64,000 nucleotides of DNA from Pedobacter sp. FW305-3-2-15-E-R2A2. GTDB taxonomy: Bacteria; Bacteroidota; Bacteroidia; Sphingobacteriales; Sphingobacteriaceae. The position numbers and the translations under genes were made by a program. The stretch lies in assembly GCF_038446955.1 (NCBI RefSeq), contig NZ_CP151803.1, positions 4,526,001 through 4,590,000 on the forward strand, read 5' to 3'. The notes under the pieces were generated by a model. That model was not told the origin of the DNA. It was given only the letters and a program-made list of their open reading frames with translations, and made no database searches. Below, one piece after another: positions 25,988 to 34,806 of the stretch; position 1 is the stretch's first letter, and every line of letters starts with the position of its first letter.

Positions 25988-26077
25988 AAATAAAAATGTC
26001 CATTTGCTTTGAAGACATTCGAATATTTGCCCTTCAGCAAAGATTCGGGGATGAAAAGGAGATGGACATTTTTATTT
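25988..26077. terminator. Long hairpin H2, probable terminator of the minus-strand gene
   Basis: AAATAAAAATGTCCAT (25988-26003) pairs perfectly over 16 bp with 26062-26077, enclosing 58 bases. Inside, TTTGC-TTT-GAAG and CTTC-A-GCAAA can form an inner stem. Confidence 0.65.
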
Positions 26078-26120
26078 ATTACCTTTTTGGAGCAGAAATA
26101 TTTTTAGACACCTTGACTGA

Positions 26121-26741
26121 TCAATACAGGTCATTTGAATAAGGCACAAAGTCCTGCAATTTTGGTAGGGGACGAACTTTAATGATTTTCCTGTTCTTCG
26201 TTCCTTTTTGCTCCGGATCATCATATTCCACCGTTTCCAGGTAAACGCCTGTAGACAGGTTAAAGTCTGCAAAACTTACACCCAGGGGATTCATAGTTCT
26301 GTAATTGTACCCGATCAATTCAAAATTCCCATTTTGATGGCGGAATTTATGTATGAAGTATCCTCTGATCAACTGGCAGTACAGATCAATCACTCCCCTT
26401 TTGATGGTTACTTTAGAAAAGCCATATCCGTCCCTGTATCCGTCTTTTCCATTGGGATGTTGTTCATTAATTGCTTTATCAGTGCGGATATTCAGTTGAT
26501 ATCCTCCACCTTTTTTAGCAAAAAATATTTCCAGACGATAAGGAGAAGTATCCGCGGTAGTATCCTGAGTAACGACTACAGAATCTGGCAGCAAATCTTT
26601 ATTTAAATCTCCTTTAGCGATAGAAACCACGACATTAAAATTCTCCTGCGCCAGAGCCTTAACAGAAGAAATAACTAAAGAAAACAGGATAAGCACCACT
26701 AAAAGACAAACAGTTTTGATCATTTTATTATACTTATCCAT
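26121..26741 (-). CDS. Secreted protein of unknown function
   Basis: The 206-residue protein has an N-terminal signal peptide or anchor (TVCLLVVLILFSLVISSVKALAQ). It then has KGDLNKDLLPDSVVV, a calcium-loop-like DxNxD motif often seen in Bacteroidota secreted proteins that follow a 'quantity of substance' beta fold. No enzyme motif is seen. An alternative start is the ATG at 26723. It ends 27 bp upstream of the BaiN-like gene and may share its transcript. Confidence 0.7.
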   Translation of the reverse strand: MDKYNKMIKTVCLLVVLILFSLVISSVKALAQENFNVVVSIAKGDLNKDLLPDSVVVTQDTTADTSPYRLEIFFAKKGGGYQLNIRTDKAINEQHPNGKDGYRDGYGFSKVTIKRGVIDLYCQLIRGYFIHKFRHQNGNFELIGYNYRTMNPLGVSFADFNLSTGVYLETVEYDDPEQKGTKNRKIIKVRPLPKLQDFVPYSNDLY

Positions 26742-26767
26742 CGTGTTGTTTCTTTTATTTTATGGTA

Positions 26768-27958
26768 TTAAATATTTTGAGCGATCACATAACCATTTGC
26801 CCAGGCCCATTGAAAATTATATCCACCAAGCCATCCTGTTACATCGACGCATTCCCCGCCAAAAAATAAGCCCGGAATACGTTTACATTCCAGCGTTTTT
26901 GACGACAACTCGTTCGTATCAATTCCTCCACGCATCACTTCCGCTTTATCGTAACCCTTATCGCCTGCAGGTTTTACTTTAAACAGGTGGATGGTTTTTT
27001 GGATGAGTTCCAGTTCAGTTTTTGTCAGCGAGGCCACCTGTTTTTCAATCGGCAGGAATTTCGCCATGGCATCGGTAAATTTCTTAGGATAGATCCGGTT
27101 AAACAGCGTCGATAACATCAGTTTGCCATTCGACTTGCGTTCTTCTTCGATCAGCTCCAATATGTTTTGTCTGGGCAGCAGATCAATATTGATCTCCTCT
27201 CCTCTTTTCCAGTAGGAAGAGATTTGCAGGATCGCAGGTCCACTCAGCCCCCAGTGTGTAAACAAGATGTTTTCTTCGAAAGAGATTCTGTCGTTGCTCA
27301 CTTCGCAGAAAACCGAATTTCCGGATAGCTGTGCATACCAGTCTTCGTCTTTTCCGGTGATGGTTAAAGGAACCAGTGCCGGTGCGGTTTCGATGATCTT
27401 CAAATCGTGTTTTCGGGCAAAGCGCAAGGCAAAATCTGTAGCGCCCATTTTGGGGATCGGCAATCCACCTGTGGCAATCACCAACTTTGGTGCTTTTAAA
27501 CTGCGCGATTTATTTCCTTTATCAAAGCGAACCTCAAATCCGGCCGCTGTCTGTTCTATTTCATTGACCTGTGCATCACAGATGATCTGCTGGCCAAAGT
27601 CCTCACAAATATTGGTAAATGCCGCTACGATGTCTTTTGCATTCTTTCCATCAGGAAAAAGTTGCCCCAATGTTTTCTCTTTTCCTGAGATTCCGTAAGT
27701 TTCAAAAAAGCTGATCGTATCTTCTACCGTCCATTGGGTAAATGCAGATTTAGAAAAGTGTTTGTTATTGGAAATGAACTGTTCATCAGTCGCAAACAGA
27801 TTGGTATAGTTGCACCTGCCTCCACCGGAAATCAGAATTTTCGCTCCTGGTTTATCGCTTTTCTCCAACAATATTACCCTTTTCCCTAAATAGCCCGCTT
27901 GAACCGCACACATCAAACCGCAAGCCCCGGCGCCAATAATTATAGCATCTACATCCAT
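26768..27958 (-). CDS. NAD(P)/FAD-dependent oxidoreductase, BaiN/YhiN (HI0933) family
   Basis: The open frame runs to 28021, but the dinucleotide-binding fold begins right after MDVDAIIIGAGACGL at the ATG at 27958 (396 residues). Rossmann GxGxxG plus the acidic LLEKSDKPG mark an FAD site; SGGGRCNYTN and the C-terminal FGGECVDVTGWLGGYNFQWAWANGY are HI0933-family signatures. It is a cytoplasmic flavoprotein; the substrate is not known for most members. It is divergent from purK with a 56-bp spacer. Confidence 0.87.
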   Translation of the reverse strand: MDVDAIIIGAGACGLMCAVQAGYLGKRVILLEKSDKPGAKILISGGGRCNYTNLFATDEQFISNNKHFSKSAFTQWTVEDTISFFETYGISGKEKTLGQLFPDGKNAKDIVAAFTNICEDFGQQIICDAQVNEIEQTAAGFEVRFDKGNKSRSLKAPKLVIATGGLPIPKMGATDFALRFARKHDLKIIETAPALVPLTITGKDEDWYAQLSGNSVFCEVSNDRISFEENILFTHWGLSGPAILQISSYWKRGEEINIDLLPRQNILELIEEERKSNGKLMLSTLFNRIYPKKFTDAMAKFLPIEKQVASLTKTELELIQKTIHLFKVKPAGDKGYDKAEVMRGGIDTNELSSKTLECKRIPGLFFGGECVDVTGWLGGYNFQWAWANGYVIAQNI

Positions 27959-28014
27959 CAATCCGTTTATATTGTTATTTTTGTGCAAAATAAGCATAAC
28001 TTTTTCATATCGAT

Positions 28015-29154
28015 ATGGCAAAACAAATAAGTGATTTAAAATTAGGCATATTAGGTGGCGGACAATTGGGCAGGATGTTGATACAAGAGGCCATCAATTA
28101 TAATTTAACCACTTTAATTTTAGATCCGGATACAGACGCTCCATGTAAACACCTCGCAAACTACTTTGAATGTGGTTCTATCACTGACTTCGACACCGTA
28201 TATAACTTCGGAAAAAAAGCAGACATCATTACTATTGAAATAGAAAAGGTAAATATTGAAGCGTTGGAACAACTGGAAAAAGAAGGCAAACAGGTTTATC
28301 CGCAATCCAGGGTGATCCGTTTGATTCAGGACAAGGGTGTTCAGAAACAATTTTTTAAAGAAAACAACATTCCTACTGCGCCATTCCAACTGGTAAATAC
28401 CAAAGAAGACATGCGCAACAGTCATTTTCCATTTCCTTACATGCTGAAACAGCGTAAAGATGGTTATGATGGTAAAGGGGTAATGAAAATAAATAACCTG
28501 GCAGATATCGACAATGCTTTTGATGCTCCATGTTTAATCGAACAACTGGTAGATTTCGAGAAAGAAGTAGCCATCATTGTTTCCAGAAATCCTAACGGAG
28601 ATGTGAAAACATTTCCAATGGTAGAGATGGAATTCAATGCAGAAGCAAATCTTGTAGAATTCCTGATTTCTCCCTCTACTTACCCTGTTGCTATTCAGCA
28701 GAAAGCAGAGACCATTGCTAAAAACATTGCTTCCTCACTAAATATCACCGGATTGCTGGCCGTAGAAATGTTCGTCACCAAAAACGGAGATATCCTGGTG
28801 AATGAGCTTGCTCCACGTCCACACAATAGCGGACACCAGACGATTGAAGGAAACTATGTTTCTCAATTTGACCAGCATTTACGTGCGATCTTCAACCTTC
28901 CTTTAGGGGATACCCGCACGATCAACAATGCCGTTATGATCAATCTTCTTGGAGAAAAGAACCACAATGGTGTGGCGAAATATCAGGGATTAGAAAAGAT
29001 CATGGCCATTGACGGGGTCTACGTACACCTTTATGGCAAAAAATACACCAAGCCTTTCCGCAAAATGGGTCACATTACCATTGTAGACATCAACCGCGAG
29101 AAAGCAATTGAAAAAGCCAATTACATCAAAAATACACTAAAAGTTATTTCCTAA
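28015..29154 (+). CDS. purK: N5-carboxyaminoimidazole ribonucleotide synthase
   Basis: The 379-residue ATP-grasp enzyme carboxylates aminoimidazole ribonucleotide using bicarbonate and ATP in purine synthesis. It starts LGILGGGQLGRMLIQEA (family N-terminal motif) and has KQRKDGYDGKGV and NELAPRPHNSGH. TAA and the purE ATG overlap by one base (TAATG), so the pair is translationally coupled. Confidence 0.95.
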   Translation: MAKQISDLKLGILGGGQLGRMLIQEAINYNLTTLILDPDTDAPCKHLANYFECGSITDFDTVYNFGKKADIITIEIEKVNIEALEQLEKEGKQVYPQSRVIRLIQDKGVQKQFFKENNIPTAPFQLVNTKEDMRNSHFPFPYMLKQRKDGYDGKGVMKINNLADIDNAFDAPCLIEQLVDFEKEVAIIVSRNPNGDVKTFPMVEMEFNAEANLVEFLISPSTYPVAIQQKAETIAKNIASSLNITGLLAVEMFVTKNGDILVNELAPRPHNSGHQTIEGNYVSQFDQHLRAIFNLPLGDTRTINNAVMINLLGEKNHNGVAKYQGLEKIMAIDGVYVHLYGKKYTKPFRKMGHITIVDINREKAIEKANYIKNTLKVIS

Positions 29155-29645
29155 TGAGCATACAAGTAGGCATTATTATGGGCAGCAAGTCTGACCTTCC
29201 TATCATGAAAGACGCAGCCGATATCCTAAAAGAATTCGATATCCAATTTGAAATGACCGTTGTGTCTGCTCACCGGACTCCGGAAAGAATGTTTGAATAC
29301 GCAAAAAATGCAGCATCAAGAGGGTTAAAAGTGATCATTGCCGGCGCAGGTGGTGCAGCACATTTACCTGGAATGGTGGCTTCGATCACGACCTTACCGG
29401 TGATTGGTGTTCCTGTAAAATCATCCAACTCTATTGACGGATGGGATTCTATCCTTTCTATTCTTCAAATGCCAAATGGCATTCCTGTAGCTACTGTTGC
29501 ACTAAATGCAGCAAAAAATGCAGGTTTACTAGCTGCGCAGATTCTGGCTACAGCAAGCCCGGAGCTTTCTGCTAAAATGCAGGCTTACAAAGACGATCTG
29601 AAGAAAAAGATTGAAGAAAGCGCGATAGATCTTGAAAATTATTAA
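29154..29645 (+). CDS. purE: N5-carboxyaminoimidazole ribonucleotide mutase
   Basis: The 163-residue protein moves the carboxyl group of N5-CAIR to give CAIR. Key motifs are GIIMGSKSDLPIMKDA, VVSAHRTPERM and GAGGAAHLPGM. Coupled to purK. Its last four bases overlap the convergent yqgE-like gene. Confidence 0.95.
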   Translation: MSIQVGIIMGSKSDLPIMKDAADILKEFDIQFEMTVVSAHRTPERMFEYAKNAASRGLKVIIAGAGGAAHLPGMVASITTLPVIGVPVKSSNSIDGWDSILSILQMPNGIPVATVALNAAKNAGLLAAQILATASPELSAKMQAYKDDLKKKIEESAIDLENY

Positions 29646-30205
29646 TTAAGATTAGGATCCAGGGGGAAATTACTCACATGGGCGTATTTAGGTCCAAGGT
29701 TGATGATCACTTCCTTCCAAAGTTCCTCTTCATTGTTAGAGAATACCACATCAGCCTGAAACTGATCGGACACAATCCAGGTATTCTCTTTCATTTCATT
29801 CTTTAGCTGAGGGCCCGACCAACCGGAATACCCGATAAAGAACTTGATGTCGGCCGCCTTAATGCTATGGTTATTGATCAAAACCTTTAAAGTCTCAAAA
29901 TTACCACCCCAACATACCCCTTTGGCAATCTCCTCCCCATCTGTGATCAGGTCATGGCGTCTGTGGATAAAATGAATGGTGTCTATCGCTACCGGTCCAC
30001 CCAGATAAACCGGGAAATCATCACCGGTGAAGTCAGGCACTAAATCATTGAGCAGCAAAGTACTGCGTTGATTCAGGATGAAACCTACGGTTCCCTCCTC
30101 CTGGTGCTCGGTAAGAAAAACTACAGAACGCTTAAAATTAGGATCCATTAAGAATGGTTCTGAAATTAATAATTTACCTGCTGATGGCTCTAATCGACTT
30201 AACAT
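29642..30205 (-). CDS. YqgE/AlgH family protein
   Basis: The 187-residue protein matches the UPF0301 family: PSAGKLLISEPFLMDPNFKRSVVFLTEH near the N-terminus, and GPVAIDTIHFIH, GVCWGGNFE and GYSGWSGPQL further on. Length is typical. The molecular function is not established in the family. It is convergent with purE and divergent from pdxH. Confidence 0.9.
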   Translation of the reverse strand: MLSRLEPSAGKLLISEPFLMDPNFKRSVVFLTEHQEEGTVGFILNQRSTLLLNDLVPDFTGDDFPVYLGGPVAIDTIHFIHRRHDLITDGEEIAKGVCWGGNFETLKVLINNHSIKAADIKFFIGYSGWSGPQLKNEMKENTWIVSDQFQADVVFSNNEEELWKEVIINLGPKYAHVSNFPLDPNLN

Positions 30206-30243
30206 TTCGGAAATTTAGCGATAAAATTAAATAAACTAAAACC

Positions 30244-30251
30244 TATTTTTG
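30244..30251 (+). promoter_or_regulatory. Putative pdxH -7 element
   Basis: TATTTTTG matches TAnnTTTG exactly and ends only 3 bp before the pdxH ATG, implying a leaderless or nearly leaderless transcript. No -33 TTTG is seen at the usual distance. Confidence 0.4.
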
Positions 30252-30254
30252 TAC

Positions 30255-30905
30255 ATGGAGCTGAATAAAGAAAATCTACAGAATTTAAGACAGGAATACC
30301 GCTCAGCAGAACTAGCCGAAACTGATGTGGAAAGTAACCCTATCCTGCAATTTAAAAAATGGTTTACCGAAGCCGTAGACGCACAAATCTTTGAACCCAA
30401 TGTCATGACACTCGCTACCGCGAATTCCGATGGCAAGCCCTCGGCACGCATCGTTTTGCTGAAAGGTTTTGACAAAGATGGTTTTGTCTTCTTCACGAAT
30501 TACGACAGTGACAAAGGAAAAGATCTGGCGGAAAACCCGCAGGCTTCACTCGTATTTTTCTGGGCGGAACTGGAAAGACAAGTTCGAATTGATGGTGTGG
30601 TGAGTAAAATTGATGCGGAAGAATCTACCGCCTATTTTCATTCCCGACCGACAGGAAGTCAGATTGGTGCTTCGGCCTCTCCGCAAAGCAGCGTCATTCC
30701 GAACCGGGAATCCCTGGAAGAGAAAGTCGCACAGCTGAGTACGGAATATAAAGACAAAGAAATTCCGCGTCCGCTTCATTGGGGAGGATACCTGGTAGAA
30801 CCGACACATATTGAATTCTGGCAAGGCAGACCGAGCAGGCTGCACGACCGTTTGAACTACCAGTTGGTGGATGGTTCATGGATTATCAATAGATTAGCAC
30901 CATAA
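30255..30905 (+). CDS. pdxH: Pyridoxamine 5'-phosphate oxidase
   Basis: The FMN enzyme oxidises pyridoxine/pyridoxamine phosphate to PLP. The 216-residue protein from ATG 30255 (MELNKENLQNL) has the FMN-binding RIVLLKGFDKDGFVFFTNYDS and the C-terminal signature EFWQGRPSRLHDRLNY ... WIINRLAP. A TTG at 30249 is also in frame, but the ATG is preferred. Confidence 0.95.
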   Translation: MELNKENLQNLRQEYRSAELAETDVESNPILQFKKWFTEAVDAQIFEPNVMTLATANSDGKPSARIVLLKGFDKDGFVFFTNYDSDKGKDLAENPQASLVFFWAELERQVRIDGVVSKIDAEESTAYFHSRPTGSQIGASASPQSSVIPNRESLEEKVAQLSTEYKDKEIPRPLHWGGYLVEPTHIEFWQGRPSRLHDRLNYQLVDGSWIINRLAP

Positions 30906-30931
30906 TAATTGATTACCATAAAAAAACTTAA

Positions 30932-31822
30932 ATGAAGAACATCGCAGTGATTGGCTCAGGAACAATGGGCAATGGAATCGCACATACTTTTGCGCAATTT
31001 GGCTATGAGGTAAACTTAATTGATGTAAATAATGAAGCTTTGGAACGTGCCATCAGTACCATTGGAAAAAATCTGGACCGTCAGGTAGCTAAAGGCACGA
31101 TTACGGAGGCCGACAAAGCGAATACCTTAAAAAATATCAGCAATTTCACGCAGCTGGCAGAAGGCGTAGCCAATGCAGACCTGATTGTAGAAGCGGCAAC
31201 AGAAAACCTGGAGCTGAAATTAAAGATCTTTAAAGACCTGGATACTTTTGCCAAACCGGAAGCGATCCTGGCCAGCAATACTTCCTCCATTTCCATCACT
31301 AAGATTGCTTCTGTGACCAACAGAGGTGATAAAGTGATTGGCATGCACTTCATGAACCCTGTTCCGGTAATGAAACTGGTAGAGGTGATCAGAGGTTATG
31401 CGACCAGCGACGAGACCACTGCCATTGTGATGGACCTTTCTACCAAACTGAGCAAAGCTCCGGTAGAAGTGAACGATTACCCTGGTTTTGTGGCCAACAG
31501 AATTCTGATGCCCATGATCAATGAAGCCATCTATACTTTATATGAAAGTGTTGCCGGTGTGGAAGAGATCGATACCGTGATGAAACTGGGAATGGCACAT
31601 CCTATGGGCCCGCTTCAACTGGCAGATTTCATTGGTCTGGATGTTTGTCTGGCCATTTTAAATGTGCTCCATGACGGATTCGGAAACCCTAAATATGCAC
31701 CATGTCCTTTATTGGTTAATATGGTGACTGCCGGAAACAAAGGTGTGAAATCCGGAGAAGGATTTTACAACTATGCCAAGGGCGTTAAAGAAGCTGTTGT
31801 AGCGTCCAAGTTTAGCAAATAA
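30932..31822 (+). CDS. hbd: 3-hydroxybutyryl-CoA dehydrogenase
   Basis: The 296-residue NAD(P)-dependent enzyme interconverts acetoacetyl-CoA and 3-hydroxybutyryl-CoA. The Rossmann motif is VIGSGTMGNGIAHTFAQFG; the catalytic His lies in IGMHFMNPVPVMKLVE, and the signature DYPGFVANRILMPMINEAI follows. It is 26 bp downstream of pdxH on the same strand. Confidence 0.9.
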   Translation: MKNIAVIGSGTMGNGIAHTFAQFGYEVNLIDVNNEALERAISTIGKNLDRQVAKGTITEADKANTLKNISNFTQLAEGVANADLIVEAATENLELKLKIFKDLDTFAKPEAILASNTSSISITKIASVTNRGDKVIGMHFMNPVPVMKLVEVIRGYATSDETTAIVMDLSTKLSKAPVEVNDYPGFVANRILMPMINEAIYTLYESVAGVEEIDTVMKLGMAHPMGPLQLADFIGLDVCLAILNVLHDGFGNPKYAPCPLLVNMVTAGNKGVKSGEGFYNYAKGVKEAVVASKFSK

Positions 31823-31857
31823 TATCAATTACAAGCCTTTTATACTAACTTTACCCC

Positions 31858-32880
31858 ATGAACGAAAATCTTGATCCCAACTCAGAAAGCTTAACTCCCT
31901 TTGAACGTGATATTGAAAAAGTATTGCGCCCGCAGGAATTTGAAGACTTTACGGGACAGGAAAAGATCATGGAGAACCTGAAGATCTTTGTAAAGGCTGC
32001 AAAGTTACGCGGAGAACCTTTGGACCATGTTTTACTGCATGGTCCTCCGGGACTTGGCAAGACCACCCTCTCCTACATCATTGCCAATGAAATGGGAGTT
32101 GGGATTAAAGTCACCTCCGGACCGGTTTTAGACAAACCCGGAGACCTTGCCGGATTGCTGACCAATCTGGAATCAGGAGACATCTTATTTATTGATGAGA
32201 TTCACCGCCTGAGCCCGTTGGTAGAAGAATACCTGTATTCTGCAATGGAGGATTTCAAGATCGACATCATGCTGGAAAGTGGCCCTAATGCCCGTTCCGT
32301 ACAAATTACCCTCAACCCTTTTACCCTGGTTGGCGCCACTACCAGGTCAGGATTATTAACGGCACCATTAAGGGCAAGGTTCGGCATCAACTCCCGTCTG
32401 GCTTATTATGATGCAAAACTGTTAACCACCATTGTTTTAAGGTCATCAGACATCCTGAAAACGCCGATCACCGAAGAAGGTGCTTATGAGATTGCCCGCA
32501 GAAGCAGAGGGACGCCCCGTATCGCTAATGCGCTGTTGAGAAGAACCCGTGATTTTGCACAGATCAAAGGAAACGGACAAATCGATACAGAGATTGCGAG
32601 GTATGCCTTAAGGGCCTTAAATGTGGATGAGCATGGGCTGGATGAAATGGACAATAAAATCCTGGTGACCATCATTGATAAATTCAAAGGAGGTCCGGTA
32701 GGTCTGAAAACCATTGCCACTGCTGTTGGCGAGGATGAGGGGACAATTGAAGAAGTTTATGAGCCATTCCTGATACAGGAAGGATTCCTGATGCGTACTT
32801 CACGCGGAAGGGAAGTAACCGAAGCAGCTTATAAACACCTGCAAAAGAACTTCCCCGGACAAACAGGAAAACTATTTTAA
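31858..32880 (+). CDS. ruvB: Holliday junction branch-migration helicase RuvB
   Basis: The 340-residue AAA+ motor works with RuvA and RuvC in recombination. It shows LRPQEFEDFTGQEKIMENL, Walker A GPPGLGKTTL, Walker B LFIDEIHRL, sensor GATTRSGLLTAPLRARFG, and a winged-helix C-domain (TSRGREVTEAAY). TAACTTTA lies 4 bp upstream of the ATG as a possible -7 element. Confidence 0.97.
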   Translation: MNENLDPNSESLTPFERDIEKVLRPQEFEDFTGQEKIMENLKIFVKAAKLRGEPLDHVLLHGPPGLGKTTLSYIIANEMGVGIKVTSGPVLDKPGDLAGLLTNLESGDILFIDEIHRLSPLVEEYLYSAMEDFKIDIMLESGPNARSVQITLNPFTLVGATTRSGLLTAPLRARFGINSRLAYYDAKLLTTIVLRSSDILKTPITEEGAYEIARRSRGTPRIANALLRRTRDFAQIKGNGQIDTEIARYALRALNVDEHGLDEMDNKILVTIIDKFKGGPVGLKTIATAVGEDEGTIEEVYEPFLIQEGFLMRTSRGREVTEAAYKHLQKNFPGQTGKLF

Positions 32881-32935
32881 CAAATCCGCCCATTTAGGCA
32901 TCATTTCTGTTCTTATTAGCTAAATTTAGCTGATT

Positions 32936-34444
32936 ATGAATATAGAAACAAGAAAACTTACCTTAGCGGATTACAATGATTTAAAAGAATCAATGCAACA
33001 GGCTTATGATACCCTGGGCGGACAGATATGGAGCAAGAGCAGCATTGAAAGATTACTTAAATTATTTCCCGAAGGTCAGCTCTGCATTGCTGTAGACGAC
33101 AAAGTGGTGGCTTGTTCCTTATCAATCATTGTAGACTACGATGAATATGGCGATAAACATACCTATAAAAATATTACCGGCGATTACTCCTTCTCTACCC
33201 ACGATGCTGAAGGAGATGTATTGTATGGGATAGAAATATTTGTAAGCCCTGAATTCAGGGGGTTAAGACTGGGCAGAAGGTTGTATGAAGCGAGAAAAGA
33301 GCTTTGCGAAAGCCTGAACCTGAAAAGCATCATCGCCGGAGGAAGAATCCCACGCTACCATGAATATGCGGAAACCCTGAGCCCCAGACAATACATTGAT
33401 AAGGTTAAAGCGAAGGAAATCTTCGACCCTACCCTGACCTTCCAGATCTCCAATGATTTTCACGTCAGGAAAGTACTTAAAAATTACCTGCCCGGAGATC
33501 ATGAATCCAAGGATTATGCGACCCTGCTGGAATGGAACAACATTTACTACCAGGGAATAGATGCTTCGGCACGCTCGGCGAAAACCATCAGAATCGGACT
33601 GGTACAGTGGCAAATGCGTTTGTTCCCGGATATTGAAGCTTTTTATGAACAGGTGGAGTTCTTTGTAGACGCTGTGAGTGGATACAAATCAGATTTCATC
33701 ATGTTCCCGGAGTTTTTTAACACGCCTTTATTGCAACCTTATAATCACCTCCCGGAAATGGAAGCCATGCGTAAACTGGCAGAACAGACGGAAGAAATCG
33801 TGAATAAAATTCAGGAATATGCAGTTTCTTACAATGTAAATGTGATTTCGGGAAGTATGCCGATTATAGAGAACAATAAACTCTACAACGCAACTTATCT
33901 ATGTCATAGAAGCGGAAAAACGGAAGAATACCGTAAGATCCACATTACCCCGAACGAGCAGAAATACTATGGAATGGTGGGTGGCGATAAGATCCAGGTC
34001 TTTGATACGGATTGTGGAAAGATCGGAATCCTGATCTGCTATGATGTGGAATTTCCTGAACTGAGTAGAATTTATGCCGATCAGGGCATGCAAATCCTGT
34101 TTGTACCCTTCCTTACAGATACTCAGAACGGCTATACCAGGGTAAGAAGATGTGCACAGGCCAGAGCTATTGAAAACGAATGTTATGTGGCCATAGCAGG
34201 ATGTGTAGGTAATTTACCGAAGGTGAACAACATGGACATCCAGTTCGCACAATCGGCTGTATTTACCCCTTCAGACTTTGCCTTTCCTACCAATGCGGTA
34301 AAAGCAGAAACAACGCCAAATACAGAAATGATGCTGGTTGTCGATGTAGACCTTCACCTGTTGGATGAACTTCACCATTTTGGAACCGTAAAGATTCTTA
34401 AAGATCGACGTAAGGATCTTTATGAAGTGAGGTTGCTTAAATAA
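32936..34444 (+). CDS. GNAT acetyltransferase / carbon-nitrogen hydrolase fusion
   Basis: The 502-residue protein has an N-terminal GNAT-like domain (about 1-215; FVSPEFRGLRLGRRLYEARKEL is the acetyl-CoA loop) followed by a nitrilase-superfamily domain from about 217. The Glu-Lys-Cys triad is visible: E259 in FIMFPEFF, K334 in EYRKIHI, and C368 in ILICYDVEFPE. This fusion exists in several bacteria; it likely hydrolyses a C-N bond of an acylated small molecule, but the substrate is unknown. It is monocistronic. Confidence 0.87.
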   Translation: MNIETRKLTLADYNDLKESMQQAYDTLGGQIWSKSSIERLLKLFPEGQLCIAVDDKVVACSLSIIVDYDEYGDKHTYKNITGDYSFSTHDAEGDVLYGIEIFVSPEFRGLRLGRRLYEARKELCESLNLKSIIAGGRIPRYHEYAETLSPRQYIDKVKAKEIFDPTLTFQISNDFHVRKVLKNYLPGDHESKDYATLLEWNNIYYQGIDASARSAKTIRIGLVQWQMRLFPDIEAFYEQVEFFVDAVSGYKSDFIMFPEFFNTPLLQPYNHLPEMEAMRKLAEQTEEIVNKIQEYAVSYNVNVISGSMPIIENNKLYNATYLCHRSGKTEEYRKIHITPNEQKYYGMVGGDKIQVFDTDCGKIGILICYDVEFPELSRIYADQGMQILFVPFLTDTQNGYTRVRRCAQARAIENECYVAIAGCVGNLPKVNNMDIQFAQSAVFTPSDFAFPTNAVKAETTPNTEMMLVVDVDLHLLDELHHFGTVKILKDRRKDLYEVRLLK

Positions 34445-34452
34445 AAAAAACC

Positions 34453-34490
34453 ATCGGAATGCTTTTACTTTCTGGTAGCAGCATTCCGAT
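34453..34490. terminator. Terminator hairpin
   Basis: ATCGGAATGCT (34453-34463) and AGCATTCCGAT (34480-34490) form a perfect 11-bp stem between convergent genes. The A tract at its left side would serve as T tract for the minus-strand gene. Confidence 0.7.
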
Positions 34491-34512
34491 ATTTCCAGTG
34501 GTCTTTCCTTAA

Positions 34513-34725
34513 TTAAGGATGTCTGAAAAATAACCAATAGATCAGCAATGCAAGCACCAATATCGGAATGATCCATTTCAATATCGGGCCGGCTCCATTC
34601 TTATCATATTCATTAACCGCCTGAGGTGAAGGACCGGGATTATCCTGATGTTTAGCATAATTCGTTTCTATTGGCACATGCGGCTTTAGTGGATCCTCTT
34701 TGTGTTGTGGATTATTGTCTTCCAT
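34513..34725 (-). CDS. Small tail-anchored-like membrane protein, 70 aa
   Basis: The frame is open from 34752, but the ATG at 34725 (MEDNNPQHKEDPL) is the more likely start. A polar, Pro-rich N-terminal part (ETNYAKHQDNPGPSPQ) precedes a single C-terminal helix (ILKWIIPILVLALLIYWLFF) and a short FRHP end. No family recognised; similar short proteins are common in Sphingobacteriaceae. It is divergent from queG. Confidence 0.6.
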   Translation of the reverse strand: MEDNNPQHKEDPLKPHVPIETNYAKHQDNPGPSPQAVNEYDKNGAGPILKWIIPILVLALLIYWLFFRHP

Positions 34726-34792
34726 GATTTCCAATTTTTGTTCCTTTATCATAACAACAGCCGATCTCCTAAAAGGTTTTCCAGCTAAATCC

Positions 34793-34800
34793 TATCTTTG
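34793..34800 (+). promoter_or_regulatory. Putative queG -7 element
   Basis: TATCTTTG matches TAnnTTTG and ends 6 bp before the ATG at 34807. Confidence 0.4.
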
Positions 34801-34806
34801 TACCCG

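Larger units (their letters stand above)
25734..26120. other. Convergent intergenic region with two large hairpins
   Basis: The 387-bp gap between convergent genes holds two long-stem hairpins (25777-25869 and 25988-26077, listed separately) and about 115 bp between them with no recognised feature beyond a short imperfect palindrome at GCATCATGCGATGGTGC. Confidence 0.6.

Noticed and set aside
27959..28021. N-terminal extension of the BaiN-like protein
   Set aside because: It would overlap purK on the opposite strand and add residues before the dinucleotide-binding fold.
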